From DYCT01 sp051875715 (lineage in GTDB: Bacteria; Bacteroidota; Bacteroidia; Bacteroidales; Bacteroidaceae): a stretch of 55,220 nucleotides of DNA. A model generated the notes under the pieces. The model ran no database searches, was not told the DNA's origin, and worked only from the letters and a program-made list of their open reading frames with translations. Below, piece by piece: positions 43,985 through 50,369 of this stretch. Both the position numbers and the translations under genes were made by a program. The stretch is taken from assembly GCA_051875715.1 (NCBI GenBank), contig JBJEHD010000049.1:1-55220 (forward strand), written 5' to 3'. How positions within the stretch are numbered: the stretch's first letter is position 1; every line of letters begins with the position of its first letter.

Positions 43985-44563
43985 TTACATGTTCGTCTTC
44001 TTCACTTCGAAATAAGCCTGCGGGTGCAAGCAAGCCGGACACAATTCAGGAGCTTCCTTGCCTTCGAAGATGAAGCCGCAGTTGCGGCACTGCCATACCA
44101 CCACTTCGTCCTTGGCAAACACCTTGCCGTTTTCGATGTTGTTCAGCAGAGCCTGATAGCGCTCTTCGTGACCCTTTTCGGCCACACTGATGTTACGATA
44201 CATCTCGGCAATGGCGGGGAAGCCTTCCTCGTCGGCCACATCGGCGAAACGCGGATAGTCCAGCGACCATTCCTCGTGCTCGCCGGCAGCAGCAGCTTTC
44301 AGGTTGTCCACCGTCGTTCCGATTTTACCGGCCGGATAGGAAGCCGTGATTTCCACCATGCCGCCTTCCAACTGCTTGAACATGCGCTTGGCGTGTTCCT
44401 TTTCCTGGTCGGCCGTTTCCATGAAGATGGCCGAAACTTGTTCGTAACCTTCCTTCTTGGCTACACTGGCAAAATAGGTATAACGCATGCGGGCTTGCGA
44501 TTCGCCGGCAAACGAAGTAAGCAGATTCTTTTCGGTCTGCGTTCCTTTCAAACTCTTGGTCAT
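43985..44563 (-). CDS. rbr: Rubrerythrin
   Basis: 192 residues: a four-helix diiron domain (Glu21 in FAGESQARMRY, EKEH near 54-57, HEEWS, Glu-rich VAEKGHEERY) followed by a rubredoxin domain with Cys159, 162, 175 and 178 (CRNC, CPAC). It reduces hydrogen peroxide in the cytoplasm of anaerobes, taking electrons via rubredoxin; a rubredoxin gene is present at 49988. Divergent from the SulP gene, with its own minus-strand promoter. Confidence 0.96.
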   Translation of the reverse strand: MTKSLKGTQTEKNLLTSFAGESQARMRYTYFASVAKKEGYEQVSAIFMETADQEKEHAKRMFKQLEGGMVEITASYPAGKIGTTVDNLKAAAAGEHEEWSLDYPRFADVADEEGFPAIAEMYRNISVAEKGHEERYQALLNNIENGKVFAKDEVVVWQCRNCGFIFEGKEAPELCPACLHPQAYFEVKKTNM

Positions 44564-44653
44564 AATTTTCCTTTTTTCTATTCAGGTTTATACTCGTCAT
44601 ACGGACAGGAATCCTCGTCAGGCACGGCAAAGTGCCTTCCACACCTATCCGAG

Positions 44654-44683
44654 GCAAAGGTAGGAAAAGAAATGAAAGAACAA
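44654..44683 (-). promoter_or_regulatory. Promoter of rubrerythrin
   Basis: On the minus strand TTTTG (44684-44680) and TACCTTTG (44661-44654) are 18 bases apart. It is back-to-back with the SulP promoter box about 50 bases away. Confidence 0.55.
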
Positions 44684-44711
44684 AAATATATGTTAACTTA
44701 CTTTTATTTTC

Positions 44712-44719
44712 TACCTTTG
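44712..44719 (+). promoter_or_regulatory. Bacteroides -7 box for the SulP gene
   Basis: TACCTTTG matches TAnnTTTG, 30 bases before the ATG at 44750. Confidence 0.5.
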
Positions 44720-44749
44720 CACCCACAAATCAATAGGTATTTATTCATC

Positions 44750-46438
44750 ATGAAAGTTTTCGATTTAAAGCCGAAACTCTACACAGCGCTGAAGAGTTAT
44801 TCGAAGGCTACCTTTATGTCCGATTTGATGGCAGGCGTCATCGTGGGCATCGTGGCCTTACCATTGGCCATCGCCTTTGGTATTGCATCCGGAGTGGCTC
44901 CGGAAAAGGGAATCATCACCGCCATCGTGGCCGGTTTTCTCATTTCATTGCTGGGCGGCAGCAAAGTCCAGATTGGCGGCCCGACGGGTGCGTTCATCGT
45001 CATCATCTACGGCATTATCCAGCAATATGGCGAGAGTGGTCTGATAGTGGCCACCCTGATGGCCGGCGTCATCCTCGTCCTGCTTGGCGTATTCAAACTG
45101 GGAGCGGTCATCAAGTTCATCCCCTACCCCATCATCGTCGGTTTCACCAGCGGTATCGCCGTGACCATCTTCACCACCCAGATAGCCGACGTGTTCGGCC
45201 TGGACTTCGGCGGTGAGAAGGTGCCGGGCGACTTCATCGGCAAGTGGATGGTCTATTTCCGCCATTTTGATACGGTCAACTGGTGGAACACGGCCGTCAG
45301 CATCCTGAGCGTGCTGCTGATTGCACTGACACCGAAGTTTTCGAAGAAGATACCCGGCTCGCTGGTCGCCATCGTGGTGCTGACCGTCGGGGTGTATCTG
45401 TTGAAGACCTACGGAGGCATCAACTGCATCGACACCATCGGCGACCGTTTCAGCATCCGGGCCGAACTGCCCGACGCCGTGGTGCCTGAACTGAACTGGG
45501 AAGCCGTGAAGAACCTGTTCCCCGTGGCGGTGACAATCGCCGTACTGGGTGCTATCGAGTCGTTGCTTTCGGCCGCCGTAGCCGATGGTGTGATTGGCGA
45601 CCGGCATGACTCTAACATGGAACTCATTGCCCAGGGTGCCGCCAACCTGGTGACCCCGCTCTTCGGCGGCATTCCGGCTACAGGTGCCATCGCCCGTACC
45701 ATGACCAACATCAACAACGGAGGCAAGACTCCGGTGGCCGGCATCATCCACGCTGTGGTGTTGCTGCTCATCCTGCTCTTCCTGATGCCGCTGGCCCAAT
45801 ACATCCCGATGGCCTGCCTGGCCGGCGTGTTGGTGGTGGTATCGTACAACATGAGCGGATGGCGTACGTTCAAGGCCCTGCTCCGCAGCCCGAAATCGGA
45901 CGTGACCGTACTGCTCATCACCTTCTTCCTGACCGTCATCTTCGACCTGACCGTGGCCATCGAGATCGGTCTGGTCATTGCCTGTGTGCTGTTCATGCGT
46001 CGTGTCATGGAGACCACAGAGATTTCCGTCATCAAGGACGAGATAGACCCCAACCTGGAATCGGACGCCACGACCCACGAAGAACACCTGATCATCCCCG
46101 ATGGTGTGGAGGTGTACGAAATCAATGGCCCGTATTTCTTCGGCATCGCCACGAAGTTTGAAGAGACCATGGCACAGATTGGCGACCGTCCGCGTGTACG
46201 CATCATCCGAATGAGAAAAGTTCCGTTCATCGACTCGACCGGCATCCACAACCTGGAGAACCTCTGCCTGATGTCGCAGAAGGAAAAAATCACCGTGGTA
46301 CTTTCCGGCGTCAACGAGAAGGTACACAAGGTGCTGGAAAAGGCCCATTTTTACGACCTGCTCGGCCAAGAAAACATCTGCAGCAACATCAACGAGGCCA
46401 TCGCCCGTGCTCAGATGTTGGTCGACAAGGCGCAGTAG
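44750..46438 (+). CDS. SulP-family anion permease with STAS domain
   Basis: Start at 44750 (MKVFDLKPKLYTALKSYSK); the frame is open further upstream but only over the rubrerythrin gene and promoter. 562 residues with about 10-12 hydrophobic spans (DLMAGVIVGIVALPLAIAFGIASG, GGPTGAFIVIIYG, ALTPKFSKKIPGSLVAIV) and a C-terminal STAS domain (about 450-555; VPFIDSTGIHNL). SulP proteins move sulfate, bicarbonate or dicarboxylates across the inner membrane; the substrate here is not determined. Confidence 0.92.
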   Translation: MKVFDLKPKLYTALKSYSKATFMSDLMAGVIVGIVALPLAIAFGIASGVAPEKGIITAIVAGFLISLLGGSKVQIGGPTGAFIVIIYGIIQQYGESGLIVATLMAGVILVLLGVFKLGAVIKFIPYPIIVGFTSGIAVTIFTTQIADVFGLDFGGEKVPGDFIGKWMVYFRHFDTVNWWNTAVSILSVLLIALTPKFSKKIPGSLVAIVVLTVGVYLLKTYGGINCIDTIGDRFSIRAELPDAVVPELNWEAVKNLFPVAVTIAVLGAIESLLSAAVADGVIGDRHDSNMELIAQGAANLVTPLFGGIPATGAIARTMTNINNGGKTPVAGIIHAVVLLLILLFLMPLAQYIPMACLAGVLVVVSYNMSGWRTFKALLRSPKSDVTVLLITFFLTVIFDLTVAIEIGLVIACVLFMRRVMETTEISVIKDEIDPNLESDATTHEEHLIIPDGVEVYEINGPYFFGIATKFEETMAQIGDRPRVRIIRMRKVPFIDSTGIHNLENLCLMSQKEKITVVLSGVNEKVHKVLEKAHFYDLLGQENICSNINEAIARAQMLVDKAQ

Positions 46439-46469
46439 GCAGCCACGCCCAGTTCGCATACAGAAATTG

Positions 46470-46513
46470 AAAAAGGAGGCAACTGCTCAATTCGAGCCAG
46501 TTGCCTCCTTTTT
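46470..46513. terminator. Bidirectional terminator between SulP and DUF4491 genes
   Basis: Arms beginning GGAGGCAACT (46475) and AGTTGCCTCC (ending 46508), flanked by five A on the left and five T on the right, so it can work on both strands. Confidence 0.8.
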
Positions 46514-46535
46514 ACGGTGATGTCATGAGACACGT

Positions 46536-46832
46536 TTAATCCGAATCGTATTTCCGCTTCGGATTCTTGGGGAACCACCCTTTCTTCACCCGTTTTTCTT
46601 GGTCGAAGACTTCCTTGATGGTCCAGAATGAGGAAAAAGCGAATACGCCCAACAACGAAGACAGCAGGATGTTCTCCACAAGCAGGGACCCAATCGTCCC
46701 CGCCACGCCCAGCACCAGGAAGACCCACCAGCAACGGGTGCCCCAATAGTACTCAGCCTTTATCACTACCGGATGAAACAAGCCGATAATGAGAAACGTG
46801 CTGATGCCAACGAGAAGTCCGGAATAAAACAT
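46536..46832 (-). CDS. DUF4491-type small membrane protein
   Basis: 98 residues with three hydrophobic spans (SGLLVGISTFLIIGLFHPVVI, WWVFLVLGVAGTIGSLLV, LLSSLLGVFAFSSFW) and a basic tail. The motif FHPVVIKAEYYWGTRCWW is that of DUF4491 proteins in Bacteroidales, named from memory. Function unknown. It starts 27 bases after the Lrp gene stop on the same strand. Confidence 0.75.
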   Translation of the reverse strand: MFYSGLLVGISTFLIIGLFHPVVIKAEYYWGTRCWWVFLVLGVAGTIGSLLVENILLSSLLGVFAFSSFWTIKEVFDQEKRVKKGWFPKNPKRKYDSD

Positions 46833-46859
46833 AGCCGATGCGGTCGCAATGAACGAACG

Positions 46860-47330
46860 TTATTCCTCCTCTGCCTCGCGGATGGGGATTTCTTTCTTAA
46901 TGCTCTGCTCCAAGGAGATGAGCGTCTCGGTAGCCACCACGCCCGGAATCTCCTGCATCTGCGAGTTGAGCAAATCCATCAGGTGTTCGTTGTCGCGAGC
47001 GTACAACTTGGTCAGCATGGTGTACGGGCCGGTCGTAAAATGGCATTCCACAATCTCGGGTATCTTTTGCAATTGAGCCACGACATTCTTATACATGGAA
47101 CCTTTCTCCAGTTTGATGCCGACATACGTGCACGTTCTGTATCCCAAGCTTTTGGGGTTTACATGATAACCCGAACCGATGATGACGCCCAGGTCGATGA
47201 GCCGCTGTACGCGCTGATGGATGGCTGCCCGCGAAACGCCACATTCGGCTGCTACGTCCTTGAACGGAATACGGGCATTCTGCGAAATGATTTCAAGAAT
47301 GCGTTTGTCTAATGTGTCAATCTTTTCCAT
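46860..47330 (-). CDS. Lrp/AsnC-family transcriptional regulator
   Basis: 156 residues: N-terminal HTH (LDKRILEIISQNARIPFKDVAAECGVSRAAIHQRVQRLIDLGVI) and a C-terminal RAM ligand-binding domain (CTYVGIKLEKG ... IPEIVECHFTTGPYTMLTKLYARDNEHLMDLL ... IPGVVATETLISL). Probably responds to an amino acid. A -7 box (TATATTTG, 47377-47370 on the minus strand) lies 39 bases upstream. Confidence 0.93.
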   Translation of the reverse strand: MEKIDTLDKRILEIISQNARIPFKDVAAECGVSRAAIHQRVQRLIDLGVIIGSGYHVNPKSLGYRTCTYVGIKLEKGSMYKNVVAQLQKIPEIVECHFTTGPYTMLTKLYARDNEHLMDLLNSQMQEIPGVVATETLISLEQSIKKEIPIREAEEE

Positions 47331-47369
47331 ATCTATGTGTATTAGTTTTCTTTGTTGTCATTATGTAAG

Positions 47370-47377
47370 CAAATATA
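47370..47377 (-). promoter_or_regulatory. Bacteroides -7 box for the Lrp-type regulator
   Basis: TATATTTG on the minus strand, a perfect TAnnTTTG match; -33 element not clear. Confidence 0.5.
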
Positions 47378-47474
47378 GATACTTTTTTTAATTATTCTAT
47401 AGAATGAGAAGAAAAAAACACCATAAAGACGATTTTCATACCAAATTGTTGGTGGGCGAGGGTTTTTATCATGC

Positions 47475-47512
47475 AACGGGGGCGCATCTGAATGATTCGA
47501 TGCGCCCCCGTT
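47475..47512. terminator. GC-rich hairpin after the FKBP gene
   Basis: Perfect 14-base arms AACGGGGGCGCATC / GATGCGCCCCCGTT with a 10-base loop, 22 bases beyond the stop of the minus-strand gene. No T-run follows on the minus strand, so intrinsic termination is not certain. Confidence 0.55.
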
Positions 47513-47533
47513 TAATCTGATTGCTATGGCTGC

Positions 47534-48418
47534 TTATTTTTTTGCAGGCTTCACGATGTCAACCAATTCTACTTCGAACACCAACGTAGAGAAGGGTTTG
47601 ATGTTCCCCATGTTGCGTTCGCCGTAGGCCAGTTCCTGCGGGATGTAGAGTTCCCACTTCGAGCCGACAGGCATCAGCGTGAGGGCTTCCGTCCATCCCT
47701 TGATGACCTGGTTGGCATAGAACTCCGACGGCTTGTCGCCGTGCTTGCTGCTGCTGTCGAACTCCGTACCGTCGATGAGCGTGCCTTTGTAGTTCACCTT
47801 CACCTTGTCGGTAGCAGCCGGGACGGCACCCTTGCCTGCCACCAGCACCTTGTACTGCAAACCGCTCTCGGTTACGACAACGCCTTCCTTGGTCTTGTTT
47901 TCAGCCAAGAACTTCTCGCCGGCTTCTTTGTTTTCGCCATAGGTCTTCAACAGGCTTTTGCGGCGCATGGCTTCCATGCCCTGACGCATATAGGCGTTGG
48001 CGGCCTGTACGGTCATGATGGTCGTGTCGTTGCCTTCAGCACCGGCTACGAAACCGGCCAGGAAGTTGTCCAGGTCGATGGTCTGCGTCGAGTCCTCGCC
48101 AAAGAGGTCGCGGTTGATACCTTTCATCATCCGGTTGCTGATCTGACGGCCAATCTGCAGACCGACCATATAGGCCTGCTGCTTTGCGCTTGTCTCGTGG
48201 CTTGCGTCCATCACGCCTTTGTAGAATTCATCCATGTAGGCGGCATCGATGCCTTCGCCACGTTCCAGATAATCCTTCAATCCTTCCGTCTGCGCCATAC
48301 CGATGGCGTACGAGAGGGTGTCGATGTCCGACTTCAAGTTTGCTTTCGGCGTCTGCGAGCACGAAGCCATGCTGGCGAGTACTGCCACACCAGCCATCCA
48401 ATAATTCATTTTCTTCAT
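47534..48418 (-). CDS. FKBP-type peptidyl-prolyl isomerase, lipoprotein
   Basis: 294 residues with a lipoprotein signal (SMASCSQ, Cys near 20), an N-terminal dimerisation-like region (about 30-185; ALSYAIGMAQTEGLKDYL-like segment, QQAYMVGLQIGRQISNRM) and a C-terminal FKBP domain (about 195-290; VKVNYKGTLIDGTEFDSS, VIKGWTEALTLMPVGSKWELYIP, AYGER). Helps fold exported proteins in the periplasm. Neighbour of a second FKBP gene 22 bases upstream; the two are related over their whole length. Confidence 0.92.
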   Translation of the reverse strand: MKKMNYWMAGVAVLASMASCSQTPKANLKSDIDTLSYAIGMAQTEGLKDYLERGEGIDAAYMDEFYKGVMDASHETSAKQQAYMVGLQIGRQISNRMMKGINRDLFGEDSTQTIDLDNFLAGFVAGAEGNDTTIMTVQAANAYMRQGMEAMRRKSLLKTYGENKEAGEKFLAENKTKEGVVVTESGLQYKVLVAGKGAVPAATDKVKVNYKGTLIDGTEFDSSSKHGDKPSEFYANQVIKGWTEALTLMPVGSKWELYIPQELAYGERNMGNIKPFSTLVFEVELVDIVKPAKK

Positions 48419-48440
48419 CTTTCTTTCTATTTATATTAAA

Positions 48441-49025
48441 TTATACTACTTCTATCAGTTCTACCTCGAAAATCAGGGTGCTGTGCGGCGGAATCATTTC
48501 GCCGGCACCTTGTGCTCCATAGGCCAGTTCGGAGGGGATGAACAGGCGCCACTTGCTGCCTTCGCTCATCAGTTGGAGTGCTTCCACCCATCCGCGAATC
48601 ACCTGGTTCACACCGAACACGGCCGGTTGACCGCGCTTGATGGAGCTGTCGAACAAAGTTCCGTCGATGAGCGTGCCTTCGTAGTGGCACTTCACCTGGT
48701 CGGTGGCCTTCGGCTTCCGGCCGTTGCCTTCTTTCAACACTTCGTATTGCAAACCGCTAGCCAGTACGTGGATGTTCGGGTTCTTCTTGTTCTCTTCCAA
48801 GAATTGCTTGCCCTTCTCCTGGTTCTCCGCACTGACTTTTGCTTCTAATTCCTCGAAATACTTGTTGACGATTTCCCGTGCTTCCGCATGGCTGATGGCT
48901 GTTTTGTTTCCTTCCAGTACGTCTGTGATAGCTTGCGCAAAATCGGCTACCTGGATGCCTCTTGCACCCATGCTCGCCAGGTTCTGTCCAATGCCAAGAC
49001 CAATGGCGTAACTAAATTTATCCAT
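48441..49025 (-). CDS. FKBP-type peptidyl-prolyl isomerase, no signal peptide
   Basis: 194 residues: short N-terminal helical region (FSYAIGLGIGQNLASMGARG) and an FKBP domain (VKCHYEGTLIDGTLFDSS, VIRGWVEALQLMSEGSKWRLFIP, LAYGAQGAGEMIPPHSTLIFEVELIEV). With no signal sequence it should act in the cytoplasm, unlike its downstream lipoprotein paralogue. The pair looks like a tandem duplication with different destinations. Confidence 0.92.
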   Translation of the reverse strand: MDKFSYAIGLGIGQNLASMGARGIQVADFAQAITDVLEGNKTAISHAEAREIVNKYFEELEAKVSAENQEKGKQFLEENKKNPNIHVLASGLQYEVLKEGNGRKPKATDQVKCHYEGTLIDGTLFDSSIKRGQPAVFGVNQVIRGWVEALQLMSEGSKWRLFIPSELAYGAQGAGEMIPPHSTLIFEVELIEVV

Positions 49026-49130
49026 TTTTATCGTTTAAATTGGTTTAAATAACTCTTTGTTTTTCTGAATGATACAACGTGGTTTTGTAAGAGCGCACAA
49101 AATTACGTCTTTTATTTAGAATAAAGAGGC

Positions 49131-49159
49131 TTTGCGGATTTAAAATTTATTTATTTTTG
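49131..49159 (+). promoter_or_regulatory. Promoter of the sirtuin gene
   Basis: TTTG (49131-49134) and TATTTTTG (49152-49159) are 17 bases apart, slightly short of the ideal, and end 44 bases before the ATG. Confidence 0.55.
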
Positions 49160-49203
49160 CTGGCAGGAAAGCCGATACAGACGGCTGTAAAAAGCCCCAT
49201 CGT

Positions 49204-49926
49204 ATGAAAAAGAAACTGGTTATCTTATCTGGAGCAGGGATGAGCGCCGAAAGCGGCATCAGCACATTCCGGGACGCCGGAGGCCTGTGGGACAAATATC
49301 CGGTAGAACAAGTGGCCACCCCCGAGGGATACGCCCGCGACCCGGAACTGGTCATCCGCTTCTACAACGAACGACGCAAGCAACTGCTCGACGTACGTCC
49401 GAACCGAGGCCATGAAATCGTGGCCGAACTGGAACGGCACATGGACGTGACGGTTGTGACACAAAACGTGGACAACCTGCACGAACGGGCCGGAAGCACG
49501 CGGGTGATTCACCTGCATGGCGAACTCACCAAGGTCTGCTCCAGCCGCGACCCCAACAATCCCCATTACATCAAAGAACTGAAGCCGGAGGAGTACGAGG
49601 TCAAGATGGGTGACCGCGCCGGCGACGGCTCGCAGTTACGCCCTTTCATCGTGTGGTTCGGCGAATCTGTTCCCATGATAGAGCCAGCCATCGCCGAGGT
49701 GGAGCAGGCTGACGTGTTTGTGGTCATCGGCACATCGCTCAACGTCTATCCTGCCGCCGGGCTGCTCCACTATGTCCCCCGGCAGACACCTGTCTACCTC
49801 ATCGACCCCAACGAGGTGCGCGTGCCGGAGGGATGCCATGTGCAGGTCATCCAGCAAGGGGCCTCTGCCGGCATGGAACAGTTGAAACGTATCTTGCTGG
49901 CCGGATTGCCGGAAACAAGGGAATGA
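49204..49926 (+). CDS. cobB: Sir2-family NAD-dependent protein deacylase
   Basis: 240 residues. GAGMSAESGISTFRDAGGLW binds NAD, QNVDNLH is at 87-93, the catalytic His is His105 (VIHLHGEL). Tyr54-x-x-Arg57 (FYNERR) is the class III pair that favours succinyl/malonyl-lysine. The usual zinc-binding CxxC pairs are absent: only Cys112 lies in that region (KVCSSRDPNN). So it should remove acyl groups from lysine but without the structural zinc. Followed after 61 bases by rubredoxin. Confidence 0.92.
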   Translation: MKKKLVILSGAGMSAESGISTFRDAGGLWDKYPVEQVATPEGYARDPELVIRFYNERRKQLLDVRPNRGHEIVAELERHMDVTVVTQNVDNLHERAGSTRVIHLHGELTKVCSSRDPNNPHYIKELKPEEYEVKMGDRAGDGSQLRPFIVWFGESVPMIEPAIAEVEQADVFVVIGTSLNVYPAAGLLHYVPRQTPVYLIDPNEVRVPEGCHVQVIQQGASAGMEQLKRILLAGLPETRE

Positions 49927-49987
49927 ACAAATCGCCATCAAACGGCGTTCTATTTTTAATCATATATAATATAAGGAGGAAACCATT

Positions 49988-50152
49988 ATGAAAAAGTACA
50001 TTTGCGAAGTATGCGACTACGTGTATGACCCCGCCAAAGGCGATCCCGATGCAGGCATCGCTCCGGGCACTGCATTCGAAGACCTGCCCGAAGACTGGGT
50101 ATGCCCACTTTGCGGCGTAGGGAAAGAGGACTTCAAGGAAGTAGAGGAATAA
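49988..50152 (+). CDS. Rubredoxin
   Basis: 54 residues, standard rubredoxin length. Iron ligands are the CEVC and CPLC pairs (Cys6, Cys9, Cys39, Cys42). A strong Shine-Dalgarno (AAGGAGGAAA) ends 7 bases before the ATG. Electron carrier in the cytoplasm, a plausible donor for the rubrerythrin 5.4 kb away. Followed by a strong terminator. Confidence 0.96.
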   Translation: MKKYICEVCDYVYDPAKGDPDAGIAPGTAFEDLPEDWVCPLCGVGKEDFKEVEE

Positions 50153-50175
50153 TCGTCTCGACGATACCTTTTTTG

Positions 50176-50225
50176 AGCAGAATCAAGCGAACGGCCTTCG
50201 TGCCACGCTTGATTCTGCTTTTTTA
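50176..50225 (+). terminator. Rho-independent terminator after rubredoxin
   Basis: 14-base arms AGCAGAATCAAGCG / CGCTTGATTCTGCT followed by six T. Confidence 0.85.
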
Positions 50226-50300
50226 CGACCAGTCCGGCATCCCGTCCGCCCGCACGGAAAAAGAACAAGTGTTATCGTAGGAGAATCTTCGGAGATTCGC

Positions 50301-50308
50301 TACTTTTG
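50301..50308 (+). promoter_or_regulatory. Bacteroides -7 box for the TPR/barrel pair
   Basis: TACTTTTG matches TAnnTTTG, 61 bases before the ATG at 50370. A small hairpin GAATCTTCGGAGATTC (50282-50297) sits immediately upstream. Confidence 0.5.
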
Positions 50309-50369
50309 CGCCCATTCCCTGATTGTCTTATCCTGCCCGACCGCTGTCGGGCCAAATTGTTTGATACGC

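Noticed and set aside
44024..44749. N-terminal extension of the SulP protein
   Set aside because: The upstream in-frame stretch is antisense to rubrerythrin and crosses the SulP promoter; the conserved protein starts at 44750.
44945..46459. 504-codon minus-strand frame opposite SulP
   Set aside because: His/Asp/Gln-rich mirror of a membrane-protein gene; no start signals.
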